NCBI GenBank assembly: GCA_900539945.1
Contig: UQDV01000007.1
Span: 19,856-83,855, forward strand
Length of the DNA stretch: 64,000 nucleotides
Source: an uncultured Faecalibacterium sp.
GTDB lineage: Bacteria > Bacillota > Clostridia > Oscillospirales > Ruminococcaceae
Reading direction: 5' to 3'
Shown here: one piece after another, positions 50,055 through 58,733 of the stretch
How the letters are laid out: the number at the start of each line of letters is the position of its first letter
How positions within the stretch are numbered: position 1 is the stretch's first letter
Position numbers and translations under genes: made by a program
The notes under the pieces: generated by a model
What the model was told of the DNA's origin: nothing
Databases searched by the model: none
What the model saw: the letters and a program-made list of their open reading frames with translations, nothing else

Positions 50055-51029
50055 ATGCGTACCAAAAACGAACTGTATCAGGAAGCTTTGCGCACTGTGG
50101 CCGCCCGGCGGCAGATGGCCCGTGCCCGGGCCGAGGATGCCCGCGCGGAGGCGGAAGCCGCCGTGCCCGCCCTGCGCCATGCCGAGGATGAAGTACGGGT
50201 GCGGGGTCTGCGCTGCGCACTGGCCGGTGCTTCCGGCAAGGACCGCACCGAAGCCGCTGCCGCACTGGCCGATGCCCGGCAGAAGCTGACCGCCCTGCTG
50301 GCAGCCAGCGGGCGGCCTGCCGACGCGCTGGAGCCGAAATTCAGCTGCAAGCTGTGCCAGGACACCGGCACGGTCAACGGCCGCACCTGCAGCTGTGTGC
50401 ACAAGGTCATGCAGCAGCTGCGCCGACAGGAGATCGAGCAGCTGTCCAGCCTGTCCATTTCCAGCTTTGACACCATGGAGCTGCGCTACTACCCCAACAC
50501 AATGGATGCCCAGAACGGTGTGAACGTCCGCGCCTATATGGGCCGCCTGCTGGACGGCCTGAAGCAGTATGCCGAGGATTTTTCCCCCACCGAGAACGAA
50601 AGCCTGATGCTCATCGGCAACGCGGGCCTGGGCAAGACCCACGCTGCGCTGGCCATTGCGGGCCTTGTGCTGGAACAGGGCCACGATGTGATCTATGTGT
50701 CCAGCCCGGACTTCTTCGGCAAGATCGAAGCCTCCCGCTTTGACCCCTCCGGTGATGCCGACACTCTGCTGCGCACTGCCTCCACCGCCGACCTGCTGAT
50801 CCTGGACGATCTGGGCACCGAGTTCGTCACGCCCTACTTCATCACGGTGTTCTACAGCCTGCTGAACAACCGTCTGGGTGCCGGGCTGCCCACCATCATC
50901 ACCACCAACATCACCGACGGTGCCCTGCTGGAAAAACGCTATACCGAAAAAATTTCCAGCCGCCTGTCGGCGTTCATTCCCTTCCGCTTCCTGGGTGAGG
51001 ACATCCGCCCCCAGAAAGCCTCCGAATAA
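50055..51029 (+). CDS. DnaI/DnaC-like helicase loader ATPase
   Basis: A 324-residue AAA+ loader. The N-terminus is a long Ala/Arg/Glu coiled coil, followed by a zinc site (CKLCQDTGTVNGRTCSC). Walker A is GNAGLGKT (188-195), Walker B LLILDDLGTE, and sensor 1 is TTNIT. The Firmicutes DnaI has the same zinc-AAA+ layout. With the DnaD-like gene it makes a primosome pair. Confidence 0.93.
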   Translation: MRTKNELYQEALRTVAARRQMARARAEDARAEAEAAVPALRHAEDEVRVRGLRCALAGASGKDRTEAAAALADARQKLTALLAASGRPADALEPKFSCKLCQDTGTVNGRTCSCVHKVMQQLRRQEIEQLSSLSISSFDTMELRYYPNTMDAQNGVNVRAYMGRLLDGLKQYAEDFSPTENESLMLIGNAGLGKTHAALAIAGLVLEQGHDVIYVSSPDFFGKIEASRFDPSGDADTLLRTASTADLLILDDLGTEFVTPYFITVFYSLLNNRLGAGLPTIITTNITDGALLEKRYTEKISSRLSAFIPFRFLGEDIRPQKASE

Positions 51030-51034
51030 ACTAC

Positions 51035-51082
51035 AAAAAGCTACCCCGTCGGACGCAGCCGCATCCGACGGGGTAGCTTTTT
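51035..51082. terminator. Bidirectional terminator between dnaI and the MBL gene
   Basis: AAAAAGCTACCCCGTCGGA (51035-51053) pairs perfectly with its complement at 51064-51082, giving T-runs on both strands. It serves the converging transcripts. Confidence 0.92.
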
Positions 51083-51100
51083 GCCATTCTATGTTTTTGC

Positions 51101-51889
51101 TCAGAACTCCAGCGCCGGGCTCACCTCATTGCGGCGCTGTGCCTGCACGATGCAGTCTTTGTCCGGCACCACGCCCGCTGCGCCCAGCGTATTGAACACC
51201 GTCTGCAGGGCCAGTACCGGAGTGTTGTTCTCCTGCGAGAGATGGCACAGGGCAAAGCGCTTGCACCCTTCCTGAATGAGCTCCAGCAGTTTTGCCGAGC
51301 ACTCGTCGTTGGACAGATGCCCCCGGGCGCTCTCAATGCGAGATCGTAAGTAGTAGGGGTAAGGGCCGCTGCGCAGCATGTGCAGGTCGTAGTTGCTCTC
51401 CAGCGCCACCAGGTCGCACCCGGCAAGGGCCTCGTGCACCGGGGGCGTCAGCACGCCAAGGTCGGTGGCGATGGTCATGGTCTTGCCGTCCGGGGTGTGG
51501 ATGCGGTAACCCACACAGGGCACATCATGGCTGGTGGGGAAAGACTGCACCCCAAATGCGCCCACGTCCTCTTCCCGGCCCTCCAGCGTGTTCAGTTCAC
51601 AGCTGGGCGGCACGATGCCGTTGGCATCCAGAAAATCCAGCGTGTCGGCCGCGCCGTACACCGGCAGCGGGTTCTTTTTGAGGAAGGTGGACAGCCCCTT
51701 GACGTGGTCGCTGTGCTCATGAGTGACCAGAATGCCGTCGCAGTCGCTGACGGCAAGGCCCAGCGCCTTGAGCGCTGCCGAGGTGGTGCGCACCCCCTTG
51801 CCCATGTCCACGATCAGGTACCGGCTGCCGCAGCGCACCACGCTGCTGTTGCCGGAAGAGCCGGAATACAATGAGATGAATTCTGCCAT
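51101..51889 (-). CDS. WalJ/YycJ-like metallo-beta-lactamase hydrolase
   Basis: A 262-residue MBL-fold protein. The metal motif is HEHSDH (57-62), with ESNYDLHML and a C-terminal LCHLSQENN. It resembles YycJ/WalJ, a nuclease-like protein tied to WalKR or mismatch repair in Firmicutes. Here no walKR is adjacent. Start MAEFISLYSG at 51889; a longer frame by 7 residues is possible. Confidence 0.9.
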   Translation of the reverse strand: MAEFISLYSGSSGNSSVVRCGSRYLIVDMGKGVRTTSAALKALGLAVSDCDGILVTHEHSDHVKGLSTFLKKNPLPVYGAADTLDFLDANGIVPPSCELNTLEGREEDVGAFGVQSFPTSHDVPCVGYRIHTPDGKTMTIATDLGVLTPPVHEALAGCDLVALESNYDLHMLRSGPYPYYLRSRIESARGHLSNDECSAKLLELIQEGCKRFALCHLSQENNTPVLALQTVFNTLGAAGVVPDKDCIVQAQRRNEVSPALEF

Positions 51890-51913
51890 GAAAAACCTCT
51901 TACTGCTCATGAA

Positions 51914-51944
51914 AACAGCCCGCCGCAGAATACGGCAGGCTGTT
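51914..51944 (-). terminator. murA terminator
   Basis: AACAGCC and GGCTGTT with an inner GCCG/CGGC form a stem; TTTTC follows on the minus strand. Confidence 0.7.
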
Positions 51945-51967
51945 GGTTTTGTTCAGACTTGCTGTGG

Positions 51968-53251
51968 TTACAGGGCCTGCTCCAGCGCGGCGGGCACACG
52001 GTCCACCTTGCTGATGTCGGCACCCAGGCCGCGCAGCTTTTCCACAATGTTCTCGTAGCCGCGCTCAATGTGGCCGATCTCCTCGATCTCGCTGGTGCCG
52101 TCTGCCATCAGGGCAGCCACCACCATGGCGGCACCGGCACGCAGGTCCAGTGCACGCAGCGGAGCCGGGCTGAGCTTTTCCACGCCCTCGAACACGGCCA
52201 CCTGACCGTCCACCTGCACGCTGGCACCCATCTTGCGCAGCTCGTCCACATAGCGGAAGCGGTTGTCCCACACGCTCTCGGTGACGGTGCTGGTGCCCTT
52301 GGCCACGCTCAGCAGCACACCCATCAGGGGCTGCATGTCGGTGGGAAAACCGGGATGCGGCATGGTGTTGATCTTCAGGGGCAGGATGTCGCCGGTACGG
52401 CGTACCCGCACGGCATCGTCGAACTCTTCCACCTCGGCACCGGCACGGCGCAGCTTGGCGGTAATGGGCTCCAGATGCTTGGGGGTCACGTTCTTGATCA
52501 GCACATCGCCGCCGGTGGCAGCGGCCGCCACCATGTAGCTGCCGGCCTCGATCTGGTCCGGGATGATGCTGTAGGTGCAGCCGTGCAGCTTTTCCACACC
52601 GCGCACCTTGATCACATCGGTGCCGGCACCGCGCACGTCGGCACCGCACATGTTCAGGAAGTTGGCCAGGTCCACCACATGGGGCTCCTTGGCGCAGTTT
52701 TCCAGAATGGTCTGGCCCTTTGCCATCACAGCGGAGAGCATGCCGTTCATGGTAGCGCCCACACTGACCTTATCAAAGAAGATGTGTGCGCCGTTGAGCT
52801 CCTTGGCACGCACCGTGATCATGCCGTAGTCCACGCTGTCCTCGGCACCCAGGGCACTGAACACCTTGAGGTGCTGGTCGATGGGGCGGGGGCCCAGGTT
52901 GCAGCCGCCGGGCATGGCCACCTGCGCCCGGCCAAAGCGGGACAGCAGAGCGCCCAGAAAGTAGTAGCTGGCACGCATCTGACGGGACAGATCGTCCGGC
53001 ACGTTGGTGCCGGTCAGATGGGTGGTGTCGATCTCGTAGGTGTTGCGGTTGAGCATCTTGACCTGCGCGCCCAAGGTGCTCAGGATCTTCAGGCTCACCG
53101 CCACGTCACTGATATCCGGCAGATTTTCGATCACACAGACATCCGCCGCCAGAATGGTAGCAGGCAGAATGCCGACCGCCGCATTCTTTGCACCGGAAAT
53201 GGTGACCTCGCCATGCAGGGGCTTGCCGCCCGTAATAACAAATTTCTCCAC
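51968..53251 (-). CDS. murA: UDP-N-acetylglucosamine 1-carboxyvinyltransferase
   Basis: A 427-residue enzyme of peptidoglycan synthesis transferring enolpyruvate from PEP to UDP-GlcNAc. It begins VEKFVITGGKPLHGEVTISG. The catalytic Cys117 is in MPGGCNLGPRPIDQH, so the fosfomycin-sensitive form is kept. The start GTG 53251 is chosen for AAGGAG 9 nt upstream and because it matches the family N-terminus; an upstream extension of 34 residues is rejected. Confidence 0.96.
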   Translation of the reverse strand: MEKFVITGGKPLHGEVTISGAKNAAVGILPATILAADVCVIENLPDISDVAVSLKILSTLGAQVKMLNRNTYEIDTTHLTGTNVPDDLSRQMRASYYFLGALLSRFGRAQVAMPGGCNLGPRPIDQHLKVFSALGAEDSVDYGMITVRAKELNGAHIFFDKVSVGATMNGMLSAVMAKGQTILENCAKEPHVVDLANFLNMCGADVRGAGTDVIKVRGVEKLHGCTYSIIPDQIEAGSYMVAAAATGGDVLIKNVTPKHLEPITAKLRRAGAEVEEFDDAVRVRRTGDILPLKINTMPHPGFPTDMQPLMGVLLSVAKGTSTVTESVWDNRFRYVDELRKMGASVQVDGQVAVFEGVEKLSPAPLRALDLRAGAAMVVAALMADGTSEIEEIGHIERGYENIVEKLRGLGADISKVDRVPAALEQAL

Positions 53252-53379
53252 TTTTATGATCTCCTTGTCAAAGGCCTGTGCCACAGGCCTGTTAAGGCTC
53301 CTGAAAGCATTCATATCCGCTGCCTGTGCCCGTCCTGTGTACAAAGCCAACAAAGCCCGCGCACAATTACAGCTATCTT

Positions 53380-53407
53380 ATTATACACAAATTACACAAA
53401 AAAGCAA
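53380..53407 (-). promoter_or_regulatory. murA promoter
   Basis: Minus strand: TTGCTT (53407-53402), 16-bp spacer, TATAAT (53385-53380). Confidence 0.7.
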
Positions 53408-53533
53408 AGCCCCGATTGTACGAGTTCCATTATTTTCTGTTTTGCCCAGAATCCGTTCCGATATTCTGAAAATTTGTCTCTTTTTTTCAAGATTCCGACA
53501 CATTCCGGCGGTCAGACGCCGGTTTGTCACATT

Positions 53534-55540
53534 TTACCACACCTGATCCTCACTGCGGGTCTCCTTGATCCAGCCCAGCTGATAGGCCGTTACCAGCTGT
53601 TTGAGATCGTGCACCCGCTCCCGCAGCACCTCACCCTCGTCGGTGTCCTCCACGAGGATGCGGTGGTTCTCGGTCTCCAGAATGTTTTTCTGGGAAATGA
53701 TATCCAGGTTTTCACTCACCGCTTTTTCGGCACTCTCAAAGGGCTGGTGGGTGCGCAGCGACATGGAGCGGCTGGAATACACCAGCGTGTAGCCCGCAAT
53801 GCCGGTTTTTTCGTGGTAGGCACGACAGAACCCGCCGTCGATCACCACCAGACGGCCGCCGCCCTTGATGGGGCTCTCGCCGTTCTTTTCCCGCACGGGG
53901 ACGTGGCCGTTGACGATGTGGCTGGTACCCGGCAGGCCGAACTCCGCCAGAATGCGGCGGCAGGCAGCCTCGTCGTTGTACCAGGTATAGTAAGGATCCT
54001 TGATCTCCTCATGGGTGGCGGGGTCTGCCACATACAGCCGCTCGAAGGTGGTCATAGCGCTGCGGCCGAACAGCGGTGACAACCGCCCGCACCACAGATA
54101 CCACAAAAAGTCCTGTCCGTTCTGGCGTTCGGCGCTGCCCTCCGGTGCGTAATAGCCCCGCCGGGCGCGGGCGTCGCAGTAATCCATCAAGGCACGGCCG
54201 GAATAGCGGCGGCCCTCAAAGCGTTCCACCGCAAAACTGCCCTTTGCGGTCATGGGCACCACACCGTGGTACAGCAGGTTGCCATTTTCAATGTGGTACA
54301 CACTGCCCTTTGCATAGAGGAATTCCACATGCTGCTGCAGCTTTTCGCTCTGGCGGAAGGACTGCACCAGCTTGCGCAGCACCAGCTTTTCGTCGTCGTT
54401 CAGGGCCGCCGGGTCGGCAGGGTCCACCGTGGGGAAGGCCGTGTCCCGCAGCGGGTAATCCTGTTCGCCGATGCGGACAGTATGCTTTTCCCAGTCGATG
54501 CGGCGCAAAAAGTCCCGCCCCTGCATTTGGAAGTCCGGGTTGCGGTCGATGACCTGACATTCCAGCTTGAACATCAGGATGCTGATGGCCTTGTGCATCA
54601 CCGCGCAGCGGTGCAGCATGCCTTTGGTATAGGGGCCGCGGGCCGCGTCGGTGTGGGGCATCCAGATGGACAGATTGTCCTCCCCATAGAACTGCTCGGC
54701 CATGCGCTGCAGATGCCGCAGGTTGATGCCGTAGCAATCCTCGAGCATGCCGTGGTTGTGATAGGCCAGCGTGGTCTTGAGCACCGTGCAGATGCAGATG
54801 GGGCTTCCGGCGGCGGCACCCATCCACACCACGTCGTGGTTGCCCCACTGGATGTCCACGTTGTGGTGGCGCATGAGCAGGTCCAGAATGATGTCCGGGC
54901 GCGGGCCACGGTCAAACAGGTCGCCCACGATGTGCAGCTTGTCCACCGCCAGATGCTTGATCAGCTCGCACAGCCGCACGATGAAACGGTCTGCCCGGCC
55001 GTTCTCGATGATGCTGCCCACGATCTGCCCATAATACAGGTCTTTGTCGTGGTCCTCAAAATGGGCGTGGAGCAGCTCGTCCAGGATATAGCCGCAGCTG
55101 GCCGGCAGGCACTGCCGCACATGGTCGCGGGTGTGTTTGGACGATACCAGCCGACAGATGTCAATGAGCCGCAGCAGGGTGTCGGTGTACCACTGGTCCA
55201 GCTCTTCTTCGCTGGTGCAGCGGTTCTTGAGCTGCGGCAGCTTTTCGTTGGGGTAGTAGATCAGGGTGGCCAGCTCAGCACGGGTCTGTTCCGGGATGGC
55301 CTCCCCCAGCACCAGGTCCACTTTTTCACGGATGACCCCGGAGGCAGAGTTCAGAATGTGGACAAAGGCTTCGTTTTCGCCGTGCAGGTCGCTCATGAAA
55401 TGTTCGGTGCCCTTGGGCAGCTTGAGCAGGGCCTGTGTACTGATGATCTCGCTGGCCGCCGCAGCCTGCGAAGGGTAATCCCGCGAGAGCAGGGTCAGAT
55501 ATTTGAGGTTATCGCGGATCTCATCGTTCTCGGTGCGCAT
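53534..55540 (-). CDS. fbp: Class III fructose-1,6-bisphosphatase
   Basis: A 668-residue Firmicutes-type FBPase. HFMSDLHGENEAF and GDLFDRGPRPD with GNHDVVWMGAA form the calcineurin-like metal site. Length matches the Bacillus enzyme of about 670. It removes the 1-phosphate in gluconeogenesis. GGGAGGAA precedes ATG 55540. Divergent from the radical SAM gene with overlapping promoters. Confidence 0.96.
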   Translation of the reverse strand: MRTENDEIRDNLKYLTLLSRDYPSQAAAASEIISTQALLKLPKGTEHFMSDLHGENEAFVHILNSASGVIREKVDLVLGEAIPEQTRAELATLIYYPNEKLPQLKNRCTSEEELDQWYTDTLLRLIDICRLVSSKHTRDHVRQCLPASCGYILDELLHAHFEDHDKDLYYGQIVGSIIENGRADRFIVRLCELIKHLAVDKLHIVGDLFDRGPRPDIILDLLMRHHNVDIQWGNHDVVWMGAAAGSPICICTVLKTTLAYHNHGMLEDCYGINLRHLQRMAEQFYGEDNLSIWMPHTDAARGPYTKGMLHRCAVMHKAISILMFKLECQVIDRNPDFQMQGRDFLRRIDWEKHTVRIGEQDYPLRDTAFPTVDPADPAALNDDEKLVLRKLVQSFRQSEKLQQHVEFLYAKGSVYHIENGNLLYHGVVPMTAKGSFAVERFEGRRYSGRALMDYCDARARRGYYAPEGSAERQNGQDFLWYLWCGRLSPLFGRSAMTTFERLYVADPATHEEIKDPYYTWYNDEAACRRILAEFGLPGTSHIVNGHVPVREKNGESPIKGGGRLVVIDGGFCRAYHEKTGIAGYTLVYSSRSMSLRTHQPFESAEKAVSENLDIISQKNILETENHRILVEDTDEGEVLRERVHDLKQLVTAYQLGWIKETRSEDQVW

Positions 55541-55576
55541 GAGGGTTCCTCCCGAAAGCAGTTATTCTCTTTTTAT

Positions 55577-55610
55577 AGTATAGCACGACCCGTGTAAAAT
55601 GTGGTATACT
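55577..55610. promoter_or_regulatory. Divergent extended -10 promoters for fbp and the radical SAM gene
   Basis: Minus strand: TGC-TATACT (TATACT 55582-55577) for fbp. Plus strand: TGG-TATACT (55605-55610) for the radical SAM gene. Neither has a good -35; the two -10 boxes are 22 bp apart, so polymerase should bind only one at a time. Confidence 0.6.
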
Positions 55611-55647
55611 GGGGGCAACAAACTTTACACAAAGGACTTTGGATATT

Positions 55648-56568
55648 ATGCCGAAAACCGATCTTGTCTCTCCGCCCTCCCACTGCGCCCTGTGTCCCCG
55701 CCGCTGCGGGGTGGACCGGGCTGCCGGAGCCGTGGGCTTCTGCGGCGCGGGCCGCACCCTGAAAGCCGCCCGCGCTGCCCTGCATTTCTGGGAGGAGCCC
55801 TGCATCAGCGGCACCCGTGGCAGCGGCACCGTGTTCTTTTCCGGCTGCACCCTCAAGTGCTGCTTCTGCCAGAACTACCCCATCAGCGCCGAAGGGCTGG
55901 GCAAGGAGATCAGCGTGGAGCATCTGGCCGAAATCTTTCTCAGCCTGCAGGCACAGGGAGCCCACAACATCAATCTGGTCACGCCGGGCCAGTGGCGGCC
56001 CTGGATCACTGCCGCATTGGACCTTGCCCGGGCACAGGGCCTGCATCTGCCCATTGTGTGCAACACCGGCGGCTATGAGACCGTGGAGAATGTGGAGGCC
56101 TGGCGCGGGTACATCGACATCTGGCTGGCCGATCTGAAATACGTCTCCCCCGCCCTGTCGGCGGAACTTTCCGCCGCACCGGACTACTTTGCTCAGGCAA
56201 AACCCGCCATTGAAGCCATGATGGCCCAGGCCGGGCACCCGGTATTCGACGCCGACGGCATCCTGCAGCGGGGCGTCATCCTGCGGCATCTGGCGCTGCC
56301 GGGCCATGTGGACGACAGCTTTGCCGTGCTGGACCAGATGGCCGCCTGGAACGATGCCGGCCCGGGATGCTTCCTGCCCAGCGTCATGAGCCAGTATACG
56401 CCGTTCTACAAGGCCGCGGAGCACGGCATCGGGCGGCGCATCACCACCTATGAGTACCACCGGGTGGTGAACTACGCCATGGACAAGGGCCTTGTGCAGG
56501 GCTATATGCAGCAGAAGAGCAGTGCCAAGGAGGAATATACCCCCAGCTTTGACCTGACGGGGGTGTAA
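55648..56568 (+). CDS. Radical SAM protein of the PflA-like family
   Basis: A 306-residue radical SAM enzyme with CTLKCCFCQN giving the CX3CX2C [4Fe-4S] motif near residue 68, and an N-terminal CALCPRRCGVDR that could hold another cluster. The late ITTYEYHRVVNYAMDKG is typical of a PflA-related family whose partner is often unknown. Substrate not identifiable. ATG 55648 is preferred over the TTG at 55639, which lies too near the AAGGA box. Confidence 0.88.
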   Translation: MPKTDLVSPPSHCALCPRRCGVDRAAGAVGFCGAGRTLKAARAALHFWEEPCISGTRGSGTVFFSGCTLKCCFCQNYPISAEGLGKEISVEHLAEIFLSLQAQGAHNINLVTPGQWRPWITAALDLARAQGLHLPIVCNTGGYETVENVEAWRGYIDIWLADLKYVSPALSAELSAAPDYFAQAKPAIEAMMAQAGHPVFDADGILQRGVILRHLALPGHVDDSFAVLDQMAAWNDAGPGCFLPSVMSQYTPFYKAAEHGIGRRITTYEYHRVVNYAMDKGLVQGYMQQKSSAKEEYTPSFDLTGV

Positions 56569-56640
56569 CGCGAATTCTCTCTTTTCGTCAAACTACCCAA
56601 ATTTCGGTTCTTATTTTCTCTTGCATTCCCGCGCAAATGC

Positions 56641-56669
56641 TTGCATTCCGGCGGTGCGCGCACTATAAT
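56641..56669 (+). promoter_or_regulatory. Promoter of the KDG-kinase-like gene
   Basis: TTGCAT (56641-56646), 17-bp spacer, TATAAT (56664-56669). CTTGCATTCC occurs twice, at about 56620 and 56640, the second overlapping the -35, a possible operator. Confidence 0.8.
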
Positions 56670-56738
56670 GGTTACATGGATACAACGATGTGTCAAAAGG
56701 ATCCGCGGTGAGTTTTTTACAATATCAGGAGGACCGTT

Positions 56739-57827
56739 ATGGAACATTTCAATCCCATCCTTGGCAGCGAGACCACCGGCCAGAAATTCATCACCTGCGG
56801 CGAGATCATGCTGCGTCTGACCCCGCCGAACTACGAAAAGATCCGCATGGCGTCTGCCTTTGAGGCCAGCTACGGCGGCAGTGAGGCCAACATTGCGCTG
56901 GCTCTGGCAAACCTGGGTGTGGACAGCACCTTCTTCAGCGTGGTGCCCAACAACAGCCTGGGCAAAAGCGCCGTGCGCTGGCTGCGCTCCAACGACGTGC
57001 ACTGCACCCCCATGATCCTCACCGAGCCGGACGAGACCCCCTCGAACCGTCTGGGTACTTACTATCTGGAGACCGGCTACGGCATCCGGCCGTCCAAGGT
57101 CATCTACGACCGCAAGCACAGTGCCATCACTGAGTATGACTTCTCGCAGGTGGATCTGGACGCCCTGCTGGACGGCTTTAACTGGCTGCATCTCAGCGGC
57201 ATTACCCCGGCACTGGCTCCCAACTGCCGCAGCCTGATCCTGGACATGCTCAAGGTGGCCAAAAAGAAGGGCCTGACCGTGAGCTTTGACGGCAACTTCC
57301 GCTCCACCCTATGGACCTGGGAAGAGGCCCGCGACTTCTGCACCGAGTGCCTGCCCTATGTGGATGTGCTGCTGGGCATTGAGCCCTATCACCTGTGGAA
57401 GGACGAGAACGACCACAGCAAGGGTGACTGGAAGGACGGCGTACCCCTGCAGCCCAGCTACGAGCAGCAGGACGAGATCTTCCAGCACTTCATTGAGCGC
57501 TACCCCAACCTAAAGTGCATCGCCCGCCATGTGCGTTATGCTCACAGCGGCAGCGAAAACAGCCTGAAGGCCTTTATGTGGTACGACGGCCACACCTTCG
57601 AGAGCAAGCTGTTCACCTTCAACATTCTGGACCGCGTGGGCGGCGGCGACGCCTTCGCCAGCGGCCTGATCTATGCCATGCTGCACAACTACAAAGCCAT
57701 GGATATGATCAACTTTGCCGTGGCCAGCAGCGCCATCAAGCACACCATCCACGGCGATGCCAACATCACCGACGATGTGAGCAGCATCCGCAATCTGATG
57801 AATATGAACTACGACATCAAGCGGTAA
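56739..57827 (+). CDS. PfkB-family sugar kinase, 2-keto-3-deoxygluconate kinase-like
   Basis: A 362-residue ribokinase-family kinase. The first signature region is YGGSEANIALALANLG, and the second is DRVGGGDAFASG with the catalytic Asp. The layout MLRLTPPNYEKI...YGGSEANIA is close to KdgK, which phosphorylates 2-keto-3-deoxygluconate in uronate use. No uronate genes are adjacent, so the substrate is tentative. AGGAGG precedes ATG 56739. Confidence 0.88.
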   Translation: MEHFNPILGSETTGQKFITCGEIMLRLTPPNYEKIRMASAFEASYGGSEANIALALANLGVDSTFFSVVPNNSLGKSAVRWLRSNDVHCTPMILTEPDETPSNRLGTYYLETGYGIRPSKVIYDRKHSAITEYDFSQVDLDALLDGFNWLHLSGITPALAPNCRSLILDMLKVAKKKGLTVSFDGNFRSTLWTWEEARDFCTECLPYVDVLLGIEPYHLWKDENDHSKGDWKDGVPLQPSYEQQDEIFQHFIERYPNLKCIARHVRYAHSGSENSLKAFMWYDGHTFESKLFTFNILDRVGGGDAFASGLIYAMLHNYKAMDMINFAVASSAIKHTIHGDANITDDVSSIRNLMNMNYDIKR

Positions 57828-57844
57828 TTCACCGCACGATGCAG

Positions 57845-57880
57845 CAGGGCCTGCCGGTTTTCCGGCAGGCCCTGTTTGTT
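57845..57880 (+). terminator. Terminator of the kinase gene
   Basis: CAGGGCCTGCCGG (57845-57857) pairs perfectly with CCGGCAGGCCCTG (57862-57874), followed by TTTGTTT. Confidence 0.88.
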
Positions 57881-57890
57881 TCCGGTGCGC

Positions 57891-57922
57891 AAAAAAGGCA
57901 CCCACCCCGGAGGGCAGGTGCC
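57891..57922 (-). terminator. Terminator of the ABC importer operon
   Basis: GGCACC and GGTGCC with an inner CCC/GGG stem; on the minus strand TTTTTT follows. It lies 13 bp past the ATPase stop. Confidence 0.85.
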
Positions 57923-57935
57923 TGTGCAGCTGTGC

Positions 57936-58733
57936 TCAGTTGGAAAGGATCATGCGGTCGTTGGCAAACTCACCGCCGCTGGCGATCTGGAACTTGGCCA
58001 GCAGGTCGCTGACGTGCAGGTTCTTTTTCTCTTCCCCGGACACGTCGTAGATGATGTGGCCCTCATACATCATGATCAGGCGGTTGCCATACTTGATGGC
58101 ATCCTTCATGTTGTGGGTGATCATCATAGTGGTCAGATGGTTTTCCTCCACGATCTTAGCGGAGAGGGTCAGCACCTTGAGCGCGGTCTTGGGGTCCAGT
58201 GCTGCCGTGTGCTCGTCCAGCAGCAGGAGCTTCGGCTTATTCATGGTAGCCATGAGCAGGGTCAGCGCCTGTCGCTGACCGCCGGAAAGCAGGCCCACAC
58301 GGGCGGTCAGCCGGTCCTCCAGGCCCAGGTCCAGCGTCTTGAGCAGCTCACGGTACTGTTCCCGCTCGGCCTTGGTGATACCGATGCGCAGGGTGCGCCG
58401 CTTGCCGCGCCGGGCAGCCAGCGCCAGGTTCTCTTCGATCTGCATCGTGGCGGCGGTGCCGGTCATGGGGTCCTGGAACACGCGGCCGATGTAGGCAGCG
58501 CGCTGATGCTCGCTCAGGCGGGTGACGTCCACGCCGTCAATGAGGATCTTGCCCTCGTCCACCGGCCACACACCGGCCACAGCGTTCAGCATCGTGGACT
58601 TGCCCGCGCCGTTGCCGCCGATAACCGTGACAAAGTCACCTTCGTTCAGCTTCAGGTTCAGGCCATTCAGCGCCATTTTCTGGTTGACCGTGCCTGCGTT
58701 AAAGGTTTTGGAAACATTCTGGATCTCAAGCAT
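57936..58733 (-). CDS. ABC transporter ATPase of a Trp/Tyr-type importer
   Basis: A 265-residue ATPase. Walker A is GGNGAGKS (39-46), the signature LLSGGQRQALTLL and Walker B LLLLDEHTAALDP. The Glu-His in place of the common Glu-Pro after Walker B is seen in this subfamily. The start at 58733 has AAGGAGG 9 nt upstream; it overlaps the permease stop by 8 nt. Partner of the permease and lipoprotein upstream. Confidence 0.92.
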   Translation of the reverse strand: MLEIQNVSKTFNAGTVNQKMALNGLNLKLNEGDFVTVIGGNGAGKSTMLNAVAGVWPVDEGKILIDGVDVTRLSEHQRAAYIGRVFQDPMTGTAATMQIEENLALAARRGKRRTLRIGITKAEREQYRELLKTLDLGLEDRLTARVGLLSGGQRQALTLLMATMNKPKLLLLDEHTAALDPKTALKVLTLSAKIVEENHLTTMMITHNMKDAIKYGNRLIMMYEGHIIYDVSGEEKKNLHVSDLLAKFQIASGGEFANDRMILSN

